Assembly: GCF_003534205.1 (NCBI RefSeq)
Contig: NZ_CP011102.1
Coordinates: 2,306,036 to 2,370,035 of the forward strand
Length of the DNA stretch: 64,000 nt
Direction of reading: 5' to 3'
Source: Listeria weihenstephanensis
GTDB taxonomy: Bacteria > Bacillota > Bacilli > Lactobacillales > Listeriaceae
Position numbers and translations under genes: made by a program. Below, one piece after another: positions 17,817 to 26,013 of the stretch. Numbering within the stretch: the stretch's first letter is position 1; every line of letters begins with the position of its first letter. Below the pieces are notes generated by a model. It was not told where the DNA came from, did no database searches, and saw only the letters and a program-made list of their open reading frames with translations.

Positions 17817-18544
17817 TCGTCATCACCCTCTTCATACTCAACTTCTAAGTCATATACATCATCAGACTGGTTTTGTTCTTTTCGGTAACTTTCCACTTCA
17901 TCTACAAACGAGAAATCTTCCAAATCCTCCGCATCATCCAAATCACGTTTTGGCTTATAAACCTTAAAGTAATAGTACGCACCACCAATACCGCCAATGA
18001 GTGCTAGCCCTAGTAAAATCATTGGTAAATAATTCGTTGATGTGGGCTCAGGAACTTTCTCCGTAGCTGCTTCTGAATCTGTAACCGCCGTCTTGTCCGT
18101 TTCTTTTTCTGGCTTTTCTTGAATAATTGGTTCTTCACCAGCAACTAACTTAGCTAAGTCTTCTTGCGTGACATCGGTTAAAAGGTACACATTATCACTC
18201 GCTTTGGTGTTATCAACAATAATGTAAAAAACCTGTTCATCTTTAGTCGTTACAGTGTAGAATGTTTTGCCGTCTCCTGTCGTATTATTACTTTCTACCA
18301 CACTACCGCCACCACTTGGCTTGTCAGATTCCTCAATCGTGACATCAGTATCCGAGGTATCTGTCTCACCATTCGTTTCTGCTGTACTAGAGTCAGTGCT
18401 AGGGATTTTAGGTGTAACAGTAACATCTCCAGTCCCATCCTTTGCTTGCGCCATAACGAGCGTGTTTGGTGTAAAAACACCAAACAGACTCCCTGCTAAT
18501 AGTAAATTTGCGATTATCAACTTATACTTCATGATTTGCATCAC
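17813..18544 (-). CDS. DUF4366 (CD1107-family) membrane protein
   Basis: A 243-residue protein with a signal peptide (~1-31, cleavage after FTPNTLVMAQA), a Thr/Ser/Asp-rich linker, a compact domain (~85-130: GDGKTFYTVTTKDEQVFYII then DNTKASDNVYLLTDV), a second low-complexity linker, one membrane span (~172-193, LPMILLGLALIGGIGGAYYY) and an acidic cytoplasmic tail. The compact domain is the DUF4366/CD1107 mobile-element signature. It is found next to TopB and the wall-hydrolase gene in CTn-type ICEs and probably forms part of the mating apparatus at the outer face of the membrane. Its start overlaps the DUF4315 gene by 23 bases. Confidence 0.85.
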   Translation of the reverse strand: MMQIMKYKLIIANLLLAGSLFGVFTPNTLVMAQAKDGTGDVTVTPKIPSTDSSTAETNGETDTSDTDVTIEESDKPSGGGSVVESNNTTGDGKTFYTVTTKDEQVFYIIVDNTKASDNVYLLTDVTQEDLAKLVAGEEPIIQEKPEKETDKTAVTDSEAATEKVPEPTSTNYLPMILLGLALIGGIGGAYYYFKVYKPKRDLDDAEDLEDFSFVDEVESYRKEQNQSDDVYDLEVEYEEGDDE

Positions 18545-18788
18545 GCTCCATTTCTTTATTTTTTTCTTCTTTTTCGATCACTTTTCGCATATCTTTGCGC
18601 TTATTTTTAAGCAACTCTAATGCTTGTAATAACTCTTGTTCGGTGACTTCATACTTACGAACAAGTTTTACAATATTAATATTTTCAACTTCTACTTTTC
18701 GTTCCCGCAAGTCTTTTAATTCTTGTTGGAACTTTTTAATGCGCTCTTCCATTTTCTCAATGGAGAGATTAATTCGATCTAGCTTCAA
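18522..18788 (-). CDS. DUF4315 small coiled-coil protein
   Basis: An 88-residue, highly charged helical protein. Residues 1-45 form a coiled coil (KMEERIKKFQQELKDLRERK), followed by ENINIVKLVRKYEVTEQELL, the DUF4315 signature (E-N-x-x-I-V-x-x-V-R). These small proteins occur between the hydrolase and DUF4366 genes in Firmicutes ICEs; their role is unknown, possibly a scaffold for the transfer complex. It starts 18 bases after the hydrolase stop with AAGGAGGAA, and its 3' end overlaps the DUF4366 start. Confidence 0.8.
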   Translation of the reverse strand: MKLDRINLSIEKMEERIKKFQQELKDLRERKVEVENINIVKLVRKYEVTEQELLQALELLKNKRKDMRKVIEKEEKNKEMERDANHEV

Positions 18789-18806
18789 AAAATTCCTCCT
18801 TCGTTT

Positions 18807-21224
18807 TTAATTTTTTAATCGTCCAAAGCCATAGAAATGTTGTTGCCAGTATGGCGAATCAATGGAGCTATACTGAATCGGGTCACCACAATGCAACATC
18901 TTTCCGTTGCCTACGTAAATACCAATATGCGTGACTGGTCGTCCCGCAGGGTATGTTTCTGTGAAAAAAATCAGGTCTCCTGCTCGTGCTTCTTCACGAC
19001 TAATTTTCGTCGTTTGGTCATAGATTCCTTGTGCAGTTGTTCGTGGTAGGTTGTGTACGCCTGAATTTGTGTACACCCACGAAATGAATCCTGAACAATC
19101 GAAACTAGCCTCAGGTGTGGAGCCACCAAATACATAAGGGAAGCCAAGGTATTGTTCAGCGTACGTAATCAGCCTGTTATAATCCGCCGTACTCATCGCA
19201 CCATTAGTCGTGCCAGTTCCAATATTGGACTTCGATTCTCCAACATTGCTAGCGTAAAAATAAGCATCCATCCATTCTTCTTCGTAATAGAATTCAAGAT
19301 GAAGATGATTGCCTGTACTTGCTCCAGTTGTTCCAACAAAACCGACCACATCACCAACTTTAACCGTTTGTCCTTGGCTGACGTTCAATGTCTCAAAATG
19401 GGCATACAAACTCTTGTAGCCTTTTTCTTTATCTTCCACAATGACATAGTTACCATAACCCCCACTTGAAAAGCCTGCGGTTGTCACAATACCATCATGA
19501 ATCGCTTGCGTTGGTGTGCCTGCTGCCATACCAATATCTAGCCCTTTATGCAGTTTAATTTCACCCGAAAAAGGATCGGTGCGATAACCAGGATAGCTTG
19601 TAATGTTAGGGTACCAATCGAAGTTAAAAGGACTACCAAAATTTTGACGATTACCCCGCGATTCCATATACACTTCATACAGCGCTAACTGGTCATCATT
19701 TAAGTTAGCATGGATATAATCAGTCATGGAGGTTTGCTTTAAGGTAGAATTCAACTGCTTGATGGTTTCCGTTGTTGTCACCGTCACGGTATTTTTATTA
19801 CCATTGGCGAGATACGCATCTACCGTTTTATGCCCCCATTGAATCGCTTCTTCATGGGTATCAAAGTAAATATCGAATGCAACTCCAAATCGTGCAAAGT
19901 TCCCTGTATCTTCCACAGTATACTCAATGCCATTCATGATAATCTTGGTTCCAATAGGCACAACTGGATTTTTCGCATCAACTGCAATTGTATGTTTCGC
20001 TCGTGGCATCACACCACTCCCTGTTGGTCCACCTGTCCATTGACCTGTACAAATCACACAACTACAATATGCTGATGTAACCACTTTTCCTAAGCTCTCA
20101 CCAACTTTTATTTCCTTCGTCACCGTTCGAGTGATCGTTTCTTCTTTTAGCTCCAATTGATATTGCGCCTGAAATAATTTATCAATCTCAGCCTGTACAT
20201 CGGGATAATGAAATTCTTCAAACTTTGCAGAGAGATAGCTAATAAGTTGCACAGGGTCATGTTCAATCGCACCAATATTATAGTTGTACTCGTCATAACC
20301 ACCATGCTCATGTTCAATATTATTTATCTTCTTTTGCAATTCTGCCTCCAATTTAGTGTAATAGAGCTCTGCTTGATTAATATCACTATCATCGGATAAC
20401 CACGTAGAGGCAACGACCATTGTACCCGTTTGTGTCATAATGGCGGAACACATCGACAAAATGGTCGATATGAATACAAACAGTAAAATGATGACACCTA
20501 CAATTGCTACTATTTTTCGCTTTGCAAATACTTCTTTTGCTATTGCTCCTGCTTTTTCAATGCCACCTTTGATACGCTTTACATTGGTAGTTGTTGTTTT
20601 TGCCGTTCCCGCGACTTTTTTCGCTTGTGCATACTGTTTCTTGATGTTGCGTTTTTGAAGTAACTTATTTAATAGATTAGTTGATGGTTGTTCGGATTTC
20701 ATTCGCTCATACATATAATTCACGTTTGCTTTCGTTAGCTTCACTTCTGATTTTTGTAATCGTTGAAATGCTCGTTTCTCCTGTAATCGCGTATGTTGTT
20801 TAAGTTTCTGTGAGCTATGTTCGACAAGCTTGGTACTCTTATGGCTCGCTTCTACACCCACATTTTCATCTTCGTGTTCTGATACTTTTTGATGTATGGA
20901 TTGACTCATTTTTCGGGATAGTTGGTGCGCCTTTAATTTGGCTTTATTCGGCAACCCTACCTCTGGTGTCTCCGTTTCCATATCAAAATAGAAACGACGC
21001 TTTATCTTGCCTTTGGACTCATCGGTCACCCATTCACTTTTCAACACGCGTTTCTGCGGTAAACGTTGCTTTGTCTTTTGAAATTTTTGTTCCGCACGAT
21101 TGGCTTTTCCTTCAAGTCGGTCAAGCTTCTTCTCAAAGTCTTGCTCCGCTTCGGTTTCTTCACTGTTGAACTGTAACGGGCTATCACGATCAGTACTTCG
21201 TTCAAATCGTTCTTCCTTTTTCAT
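18807..21224 (-). CDS. Membrane-anchored three-module cell-wall hydrolase (3D + M23 + NlpC/P60), VirB1-like
   Basis: An 805-residue protein. Residues 1-235 are basic, helical and cytoplasmic. One membrane span follows (~237-262, VAIVGVIILLFVFISTIL). Outside come a 3D domain (~376-460; SAYCSCVICTG, IAVDAKNP, VEDTGNFARFGVAFDIYF), an M23 LytM-type endopeptidase (~540-650; HKGLDIG with zinc His/Asp and HLHLEF) and an NlpC/P60 domain (~690-805; FDCSGFISW catalytic Cys, THIGIYVG catalytic His). It should open peptidoglycan for the mating channel, like CwlT of ICEBs1 or VirB1, but with a different catalytic set. It follows virB4 after an attenuator hairpin. All catalytic residues looked for in the M23 and P60 domains are present. 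Confidence 0.93.
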   Translation of the reverse strand: MKKEERFERSTDRDSPLQFNSEETEAEQDFEKKLDRLEGKANRAEQKFQKTKQRLPQKRVLKSEWVTDESKGKIKRRFYFDMETETPEVGLPNKAKLKAHQLSRKMSQSIHQKVSEHEDENVGVEASHKSTKLVEHSSQKLKQHTRLQEKRAFQRLQKSEVKLTKANVNYMYERMKSEQPSTNLLNKLLQKRNIKKQYAQAKKVAGTAKTTTTNVKRIKGGIEKAGAIAKEVFAKRKIVAIVGVIILLFVFISTILSMCSAIMTQTGTMVVASTWLSDDSDINQAELYYTKLEAELQKKINNIEHEHGGYDEYNYNIGAIEHDPVQLISYLSAKFEEFHYPDVQAEIDKLFQAQYQLELKEETITRTVTKEIKVGESLGKVVTSAYCSCVICTGQWTGGPTGSGVMPRAKHTIAVDAKNPVVPIGTKIIMNGIEYTVEDTGNFARFGVAFDIYFDTHEEAIQWGHKTVDAYLANGNKNTVTVTTTETIKQLNSTLKQTSMTDYIHANLNDDQLALYEVYMESRGNRQNFGSPFNFDWYPNITSYPGYRTDPFSGEIKLHKGLDIGMAAGTPTQAIHDGIVTTAGFSSGGYGNYVIVEDKEKGYKSLYAHFETLNVSQGQTVKVGDVVGFVGTTGASTGNHLHLEFYYEEEWMDAYFYASNVGESKSNIGTGTTNGAMSTADYNRLITYAEQYLGFPYVFGGSTPEASFDCSGFISWVYTNSGVHNLPRTTAQGIYDQTTKISREEARAGDLIFFTETYPAGRPVTHIGIYVGNGKMLHCGDPIQYSSIDSPYWQQHFYGFGRLKN

Positions 21225-21246
21225 CTGTCACCTCAATTCTTAGAAA

Positions 21247-21276
21247 AGAGCATTCCCAATGTTTCGAGAATGCTCT
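21247..21276 (-). terminator. Attenuator-like terminator between virB4 and the wall-hydrolase gene
   Basis: AGAGCATTC (21247-21255) and GAATGCTCT (21268-21276) form a 9-bp stem with a 12-base loop; the leftward transcript continues into TTTTC. It is inside the operon, so partial termination would lower hydrolase expression relative to VirB4. Confidence 0.65.
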
Positions 21277-21292
21277 AACTCCTACTATTTAG

Positions 21293-23740
21293 TTATGCCA
21301 CTTCATCAGGTTTCGTCGTCATAATCTTATACAGCTCCGTATCTTTCGGGAACTTATCAACAAATGGGATAATCACATTCCCATAGAAAATGAGTCCCTC
21401 ACCTTCGTTACTATTGGTAACATAAGATAATTGATGCGGCGATATATTCAACTGTTTGGATAAAATTTGACGGTCACCACTGGCTTGATTCAACATATAA
21501 ATGAAATCACTATTTTCAAAGATATTTTCAATCTCACGACTAGCGAGCAAATCTTTAATATTTTGGGTAAGCCCTGTTGGAATCCCACCCCACTTACGGA
21601 ACCTTTTCCAAATCTCCACTGAATAGGCAGCCGTCTGTTCTTCTTTAAGCAGTAAATGAAACTCATCAATGTAGTACCATGTAGATTTCCTCTGCGCACG
21701 GTTTAATGTGACACGATTCCATACTTGATCTTGGACAATCAACATACCTAGTTTCTTCAACTGTTTACCAAGTTCCTTAATGTCAAAACAAACAAGACGA
21801 TTATTAATATCCACATTCGTTTGATGATTGAATACATTTAAACTCCCTGTGACATAAATCTCAAGGGAAGTTGCAATACGTGTCGCCTCGAGTTCTGGCT
21901 GTGCTTTGAGAACGTTGTATAAGTCTTCTAAAATTGGCATGTTCTCAGGGCGTGGATCAAGTAAATAATCTTGATAGACAAAGCGCACGGCTCGGTCAAT
22001 CAAGGTTTTCTCGACTGGCTCCAAGCCATTTTTCCCACCAACGATTAATTCACACAGCGACAAAATAAAGTCGGCTTTTAGGGATAGCGGATTGTCATCA
22101 TCGCTGTAATTCAAATTCAAATCCATCGGATTCACATATTGCGTACTCGTCGGCGATATTTTTATGACTTGCCCACCGAGTGTGACGACTAATGGCGCAT
22201 ATTCCGATTCAGGGTCACAAATGATAATATCATCGTCAGTCACTAAGAAGACATTGGTGATTTCTCGTTTCGCACTAAAGGATTTACCGCTCCCCGGTGT
22301 TCCTAAAATGAGTCCATTCGGGTTCTTTAACAATTTTCGATTCACCATAATCATGTTCGATGATAAGGCATTTAAACCGTAGTACAGACTATTCTGTCCT
22401 TGAAATAACTCTTGGGTCGTAAACGGCACAAAGATAGCGGTACTTGATGTTGTCATCGCTCGCTGAATCTCAATTTGATTTTGCCCAATCGGCAGTGCGC
22501 TCATCAAGGCGGCTTCTTGTTGGAAGTCTAAGGTTTTTAGCGCACAATTATATTTCTGCGCAATTCCTCGTGCTTGAAAAAGAGTATCCTCCAATTGTTG
22601 TTTAGAGTTAGCAGTATGTGTAAACAACACTGTAATTAGAAATAGTCGCTCATTTCGTGACTGTAAATCCTCTAACAATGACTTGGCTTCTTTCCCATAC
22701 GTATTCAAATCGCTCGGAATAATATCCATGTCATAGCCTGCACGTACTGCCTTTTTCTGCTCCTCAATTTTCATTTTATCTAAATCGGTTATCTTGCGTT
22801 TCACAGTTTTAATCGCCGATGCTTGATCCACCGATTCAATATGAAAGTTAATCACTTGATTGCATTCCATTTCCAGAAAATCTGCTAACATGCGGTCTGT
22901 GAGTTCTGGCGCTAATATTTGAAGAAAGGACGAACTACCAAAACTCTGCCTGATTTTGAAGCTGTCGGTTTCTCGAAAATCAAACGATGCGGGAGCAATA
23001 AAGTCCTTCGTGGAAAGCCCTGTTCCAGCAAGTAGATTCCAGTTATTAAATAGAAATTTGTCTTGAGTATTGGGATGTAACACATCATGAAAAAGCTTCA
23101 ATCGCTCAAAGCCATCCAGTACATGCGCTAGGACACCAAGAGTTTTAAAATTATTCAGAATATCCATCTCAATTCGCTCTAGTCGGGTTTTTGCTTCCCG
23201 AATTGAATTAGCTTCAATCCCAAATGTCACATACTTTGTGCGTACGAGTCCATTGTTTCCTTTCGTCAATTGATTTTTTAACATGGTCGCATACTCTAAA
23301 CGAATCTCATCAAAGCCATCCTTTTGCGGTGGAATATCAATTGATTTTTCAAAATCAAGTATATCCACAGACTGATTGATAAACGACATTTGGATATGAA
23401 TACTACTATCAAAATAATTGAGGAAATCGCAGTAGTTTTCAAATATCGCGTGCTTGTCCTCATTTTGAGCTAGCTGATAATTGATGTCATAAAACTGAAT
23501 TGTTTTCGTGTACAGTCTGTCATTGACCTTACAGACCCCTGCTTTATTAATGCTTTGATACGGAATTGTCACTTGCGTGCTATCCTTGTTTTGTGTTTGT
23601 TGCTTCGCTTTTTTAATCGCCCGTGCAACACGTCGCTTTTCACTCGATGTTAATTTTTTATTAGGTGTAATCACTAATTGCTTCGGCTTACTTTTTGTAG
23701 CGTTTGGTTTGGCGTTTTTGCTTAATAGGTTTTTGAACAA
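21293..23740 (-). CDS. VirB4/TraE-family conjugation ATPase
   Basis: An 815-residue ATPase that powers assembly of, or transfer through, the mating channel at the inner membrane face. Walker A is GTPGSGKSFSAKRE (~430-443), Walker B is WYYIDEFHLLL (~650), and GFDEIRLEYATMLKNQ-type helices fill the N-terminal half. Translation appears to begin at a TTG (23738-23740) nine bases after a near-perfect AAAGGAGGT, inside the 3' end of the PrgI-like gene, so the two overlap by 53 bases. The first ~40 residues are very basic and dispensable-looking. Length is typical of the family (about 780-830). Confidence 0.95.
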   Translation of the reverse strand: MFKNLLSKNAKPNATKSKPKQLVITPNKKLTSSEKRRVARAIKKAKQQTQNKDSTQVTIPYQSINKAGVCKVNDRLYTKTIQFYDINYQLAQNEDKHAIFENYCDFLNYFDSSIHIQMSFINQSVDILDFEKSIDIPPQKDGFDEIRLEYATMLKNQLTKGNNGLVRTKYVTFGIEANSIREAKTRLERIEMDILNNFKTLGVLAHVLDGFERLKLFHDVLHPNTQDKFLFNNWNLLAGTGLSTKDFIAPASFDFRETDSFKIRQSFGSSSFLQILAPELTDRMLADFLEMECNQVINFHIESVDQASAIKTVKRKITDLDKMKIEEQKKAVRAGYDMDIIPSDLNTYGKEAKSLLEDLQSRNERLFLITVLFTHTANSKQQLEDTLFQARGIAQKYNCALKTLDFQQEAALMSALPIGQNQIEIQRAMTTSSTAIFVPFTTQELFQGQNSLYYGLNALSSNMIMVNRKLLKNPNGLILGTPGSGKSFSAKREITNVFLVTDDDIIICDPESEYAPLVVTLGGQVIKISPTSTQYVNPMDLNLNYSDDDNPLSLKADFILSLCELIVGGKNGLEPVEKTLIDRAVRFVYQDYLLDPRPENMPILEDLYNVLKAQPELEATRIATSLEIYVTGSLNVFNHQTNVDINNRLVCFDIKELGKQLKKLGMLIVQDQVWNRVTLNRAQRKSTWYYIDEFHLLLKEEQTAAYSVEIWKRFRKWGGIPTGLTQNIKDLLASREIENIFENSDFIYMLNQASGDRQILSKQLNISPHQLSYVTNSNEGEGLIFYGNVIIPFVDKFPKDTELYKIMTTKPDEVA

Positions 23741-24092
23741 TCGGCGTGACCTCCTTTATTAATTGGTTTTGTTGTTCTAATAATTTGTAGTAATTTTTCG
23801 TGCGATAGATACGCTTTCGCTTCTTTATAAAGCGAGAACGGATATAATTTCGCGCTAGCTTTTCAAACGGTTGCCCGTCTTTTTCAAATAAAGCGACAAA
23901 AAATAGCGGTAGCATGATGATAACCATGGCAATTGCCGCTAAATCGGTACTAATATGTTGTTTTAAAAAAAGATAGCTTGGGGTTCCTATGGCTCCTGCT
24001 ATACTAAAACAAATAAGTTGGCGCTTGGTTAAATTAAACGCCACCTTTGTTTTCACCTTTGTCAAATCCTTGGGGACTGGCACAAAAGGCAT
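23688..24092 (-). CDS. PrgI-family membrane protein
   Basis: A 134-residue protein. FVPVPKDLTKVKTKVAFNLT (2-22) and KRQLICFSIAGAIG form the PrgI family opening, followed by two membrane spans (~28-45 and ~50-68) and a basic C-terminal half with KLARNYIRSRFIKKRKRIYR. PrgI-like proteins are the VirB3-like partner that docks VirB4 to the membrane. Its gene overlaps the virB4 start, which is the usual arrangement. It starts at 24092, 15 bases after the previous stop, with AAGGAG upstream. Confidence 0.9.
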   Translation of the reverse strand: MPFVPVPKDLTKVKTKVAFNLTKRQLICFSIAGAIGTPSYLFLKQHISTDLAAIAMVIIMLPLFFVALFEKDGQPFEKLARNYIRSRFIKKRKRIYRTKNYYKLLEQQNQLIKEVTPIVQKPIKQKRQTKRYKK

Positions 24093-24107
24093 CGAATCAC
24101 TCCTTTC

Positions 24108-24896
24108 TTATCGTTCTTCTCGTTTTGGTGTCTGGTTTTTCTTTTTATTTTCTGGTGATTTTTCCGTATCTTTTAAGGCTTGCACAATTGACGGTCGTAT
24201 AGTAATCTCTGTTTCTTCTTTCTCATGGGCTTTATGATAGGCAAACGCCTGACGCATCTCTCGTGCTAGCTTAGTTTCTTCCACTAATAGATGAGTAGCA
24301 AGGTGTTGCGCCTCTACTGGGTGAATACGAATCGGTAAATCATCCAGTTTCAAGTTTCGTTCGTTCAAAACCTCTGTTAATTCTTCTTCGCTTAAACTAG
24401 TCGTACCATGTGTAACCACAACGTCAATTGGGTCATGTACGTTCTCTAAGCCTCGCGCTCGTTTCCCAGTCAACACGACATCGTGTGGTGAAATGAGGTA
24501 ACCTGATTCTTGCACCACATCATCTAGTACATGCCGAATCTCATCTTCTACGCCCTCAACATCCATTCCGACAATCGTATCGAAATGTAGCGCCGTTTTA
24601 TAACGAAAGGACGCCACAATGCCATCTACTGTATCCTGCTCCTCCGCTGCCTCTACTTTTTCACGAAGTACAGCATAATCTATTGGTGCCGCATAGATGG
24701 GCAACATCGCCAATTCTTCGACGATATCATCTAGCGCTTCTTGTATTGGTATTTCTGGTGATTCGATAATACCACCATCTAAAAGATCAAAGGACATACT
24801 ATAAATAGAATAGTCATAGCCCTCGTCACATGTCTGAATGCTTACATACTTATCACTAACGGATACCGCAAGCTCTGTTTTTTCATTGGTATTCAT
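24108..24896 (-). CDS. Acidic ICE protein of unknown function
   Basis: A 262-residue soluble, acidic protein. Residues ~20-60 read CDEGYDYSIYSMSFDLLDGG, then IIESPEIPIQEALDDIV; this YDY...DGG...A-x-x-I module resembles small domains found in large polyvalent proteins of Firmicutes mobile elements. The middle is a charged alpha/beta region (DTVDGIVASFRYKTALHF), and the tail is very basic (TEKSPENKKKNQTPKREER). It lies between the VirB6-like and PrgI-like genes, a slot that in related ICEs often holds an uncharacterised accessory gene. I do not recognise a catalytic motif. Confidence 0.7.
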   Translation of the reverse strand: MNTNEKTELAVSVSDKYVSIQTCDEGYDYSIYSMSFDLLDGGIIESPEIPIQEALDDIVEELAMLPIYAAPIDYAVLREKVEAAEEQDTVDGIVASFRYKTALHFDTIVGMDVEGVEDEIRHVLDDVVQESGYLISPHDVVLTGKRARGLENVHDPIDVVVTHGTTSLSEEELTEVLNERNLKLDDLPIRIHPVEAQHLATHLLVEETKLAREMRQAFAYHKAHEKEETEITIRPSIVQALKDTEKSPENKKKNQTPKREER

Positions 24897-24913
24897 GGCT
24901 TGTTCCCTCCTTC

Positions 24914-25783
24914 TTAATGGGCGCCAAAGATTGATTTAGATACACTTCCTGTTTTAAATAACGTGAAGCATAACAAAACCGTGTATGTGGCAATCGAAAA
25001 GATCGCCATGTGGATATTGTCCGATACGGTCATCGCTTTTACTAGAATCGCATAGATACCCACACAAACCATGATAAAGAATCCTTGAAACCCTAAAGCA
25101 AATAGTGACTTGAAATAATTCGTTCCAATTGTTCCCCATTCGCGGTTACTTAATGTCGCAAACGGAATCGGAGCCACAGAACAATACAGATAAATCTCAA
25201 TCATACGTCCATAGATAATGACCATAATCAATACAGCCATAATCTTCATACAAAACGATACCATGAGTGTTTCAAAGACTAATCCAAATAATTCACCTAG
25301 TCCCATTTCCTGCATTCGTTCTTTCATTGTTGCTAGTACTTCTTTAATATCAATACTTGCGCTCGAATGAATGGTACCAGCAGCTTGATTCACCACATAT
25401 TGTGCTAAGTCAAAAACTGCCATCGTAATATCAAATGTATGACTGACAAGCATGACGGCAACACACATCTTGAAAAAATATTTAAAGAACATAAAGGTAT
25501 CAATATCCTGCATATTATTCTTTTCCGTAATCAATGTGATTAACTCATAACATAAAATATAGGTGATAATGAGCCCTGCAATGGGAACTATCACATTTTC
25601 AGATAAGGCTTGAATCATGCCAAAAATATCAGCATTCCAACCTTGTGGTGTTTTACCAACTTCTTTGGCAATCATCCCAACTTGTTCATTGACATCCACA
25701 AACATATTGGTCAAATTTGATTCCACCATGCCTATCAGAAGTTCTTTTATCCATTCTGCCAGTTTGTCGAAAACGCCAAACAT
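24914..25783 (-). CDS. VirB6/TrbL-like polytopic membrane protein
   Basis: A 289-residue protein with a polar N-terminal third and about five or six membrane spans (~65-90, ~108-128, ~180-200, ~225-250, ~258-275). Motifs such as NADIFGMIQALSENVIVPIA and YSVAPIPFATLSNREWG-like segments match the TrbL/VirB6-type channel protein (CD0411-like) that follows Maff2 in CTn-family elements. It probably forms the membrane pore part of the mating channel. It starts three bases after the Maff2 stop, consistent with coupling. Confidence 0.85.
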   Translation of the reverse strand: MFGVFDKLAEWIKELLIGMVESNLTNMFVDVNEQVGMIAKEVGKTPQGWNADIFGMIQALSENVIVPIAGLIITYILCYELITLITEKNNMQDIDTFMFFKYFFKMCVAVMLVSHTFDITMAVFDLAQYVVNQAAGTIHSSASIDIKEVLATMKERMQEMGLGELFGLVFETLMVSFCMKIMAVLIMVIIYGRMIEIYLYCSVAPIPFATLSNREWGTIGTNYFKSLFALGFQGFFIMVCVGIYAILVKAMTVSDNIHMAIFSIATYTVLLCFTLFKTGSVSKSIFGAH

Positions 25784-25786
25784 GAC

Positions 25787-25999
25787 TTAAAACAACTTCC
25801 CGAGCATAGGGATCAGTTGCATTCCAATTAATACAACGCCTCCGCCCGCCATTAATTGCTTTATACCTTGTGATTTCGCCCCTGGATTATCGTTACCATA
25901 ACCCTCTAACAAGTTGATAACACCCCATACGGCAAGTCCTGCACCTAACGCAATGACTAATACTTTTAAAACGTTCACCGCTTCTGTAAAAAATTCCAT
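25787..25999 (-). CDS. Maff2-family small membrane protein
   Basis: A 70-residue protein with two membrane spans (~8-30, VLKVLVIALGAGLAVWGVINL; ~48-66, LMAGGGVVLIGMQLIPML) joined by a short loop LLEGYGNDNPGAKSQGIKQL. The loop sequence and layout are typical of Maff2, a VirB2-pilin-like small protein found immediately before the VirB6-like gene. It starts 14 bases after the VirD4 stop with AAGGAAT upstream. A pilin or channel-lining role is inferred from position. Confidence 0.88.
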   Translation of the reverse strand: MEFFTEAVNVLKVLVIALGAGLAVWGVINLLEGYGNDNPGAKSQGIKQLMAGGGVVLIGMQLIPMLGKLF

Positions 26000-26013
26000 T
26001 ACATTCCTTCTTT

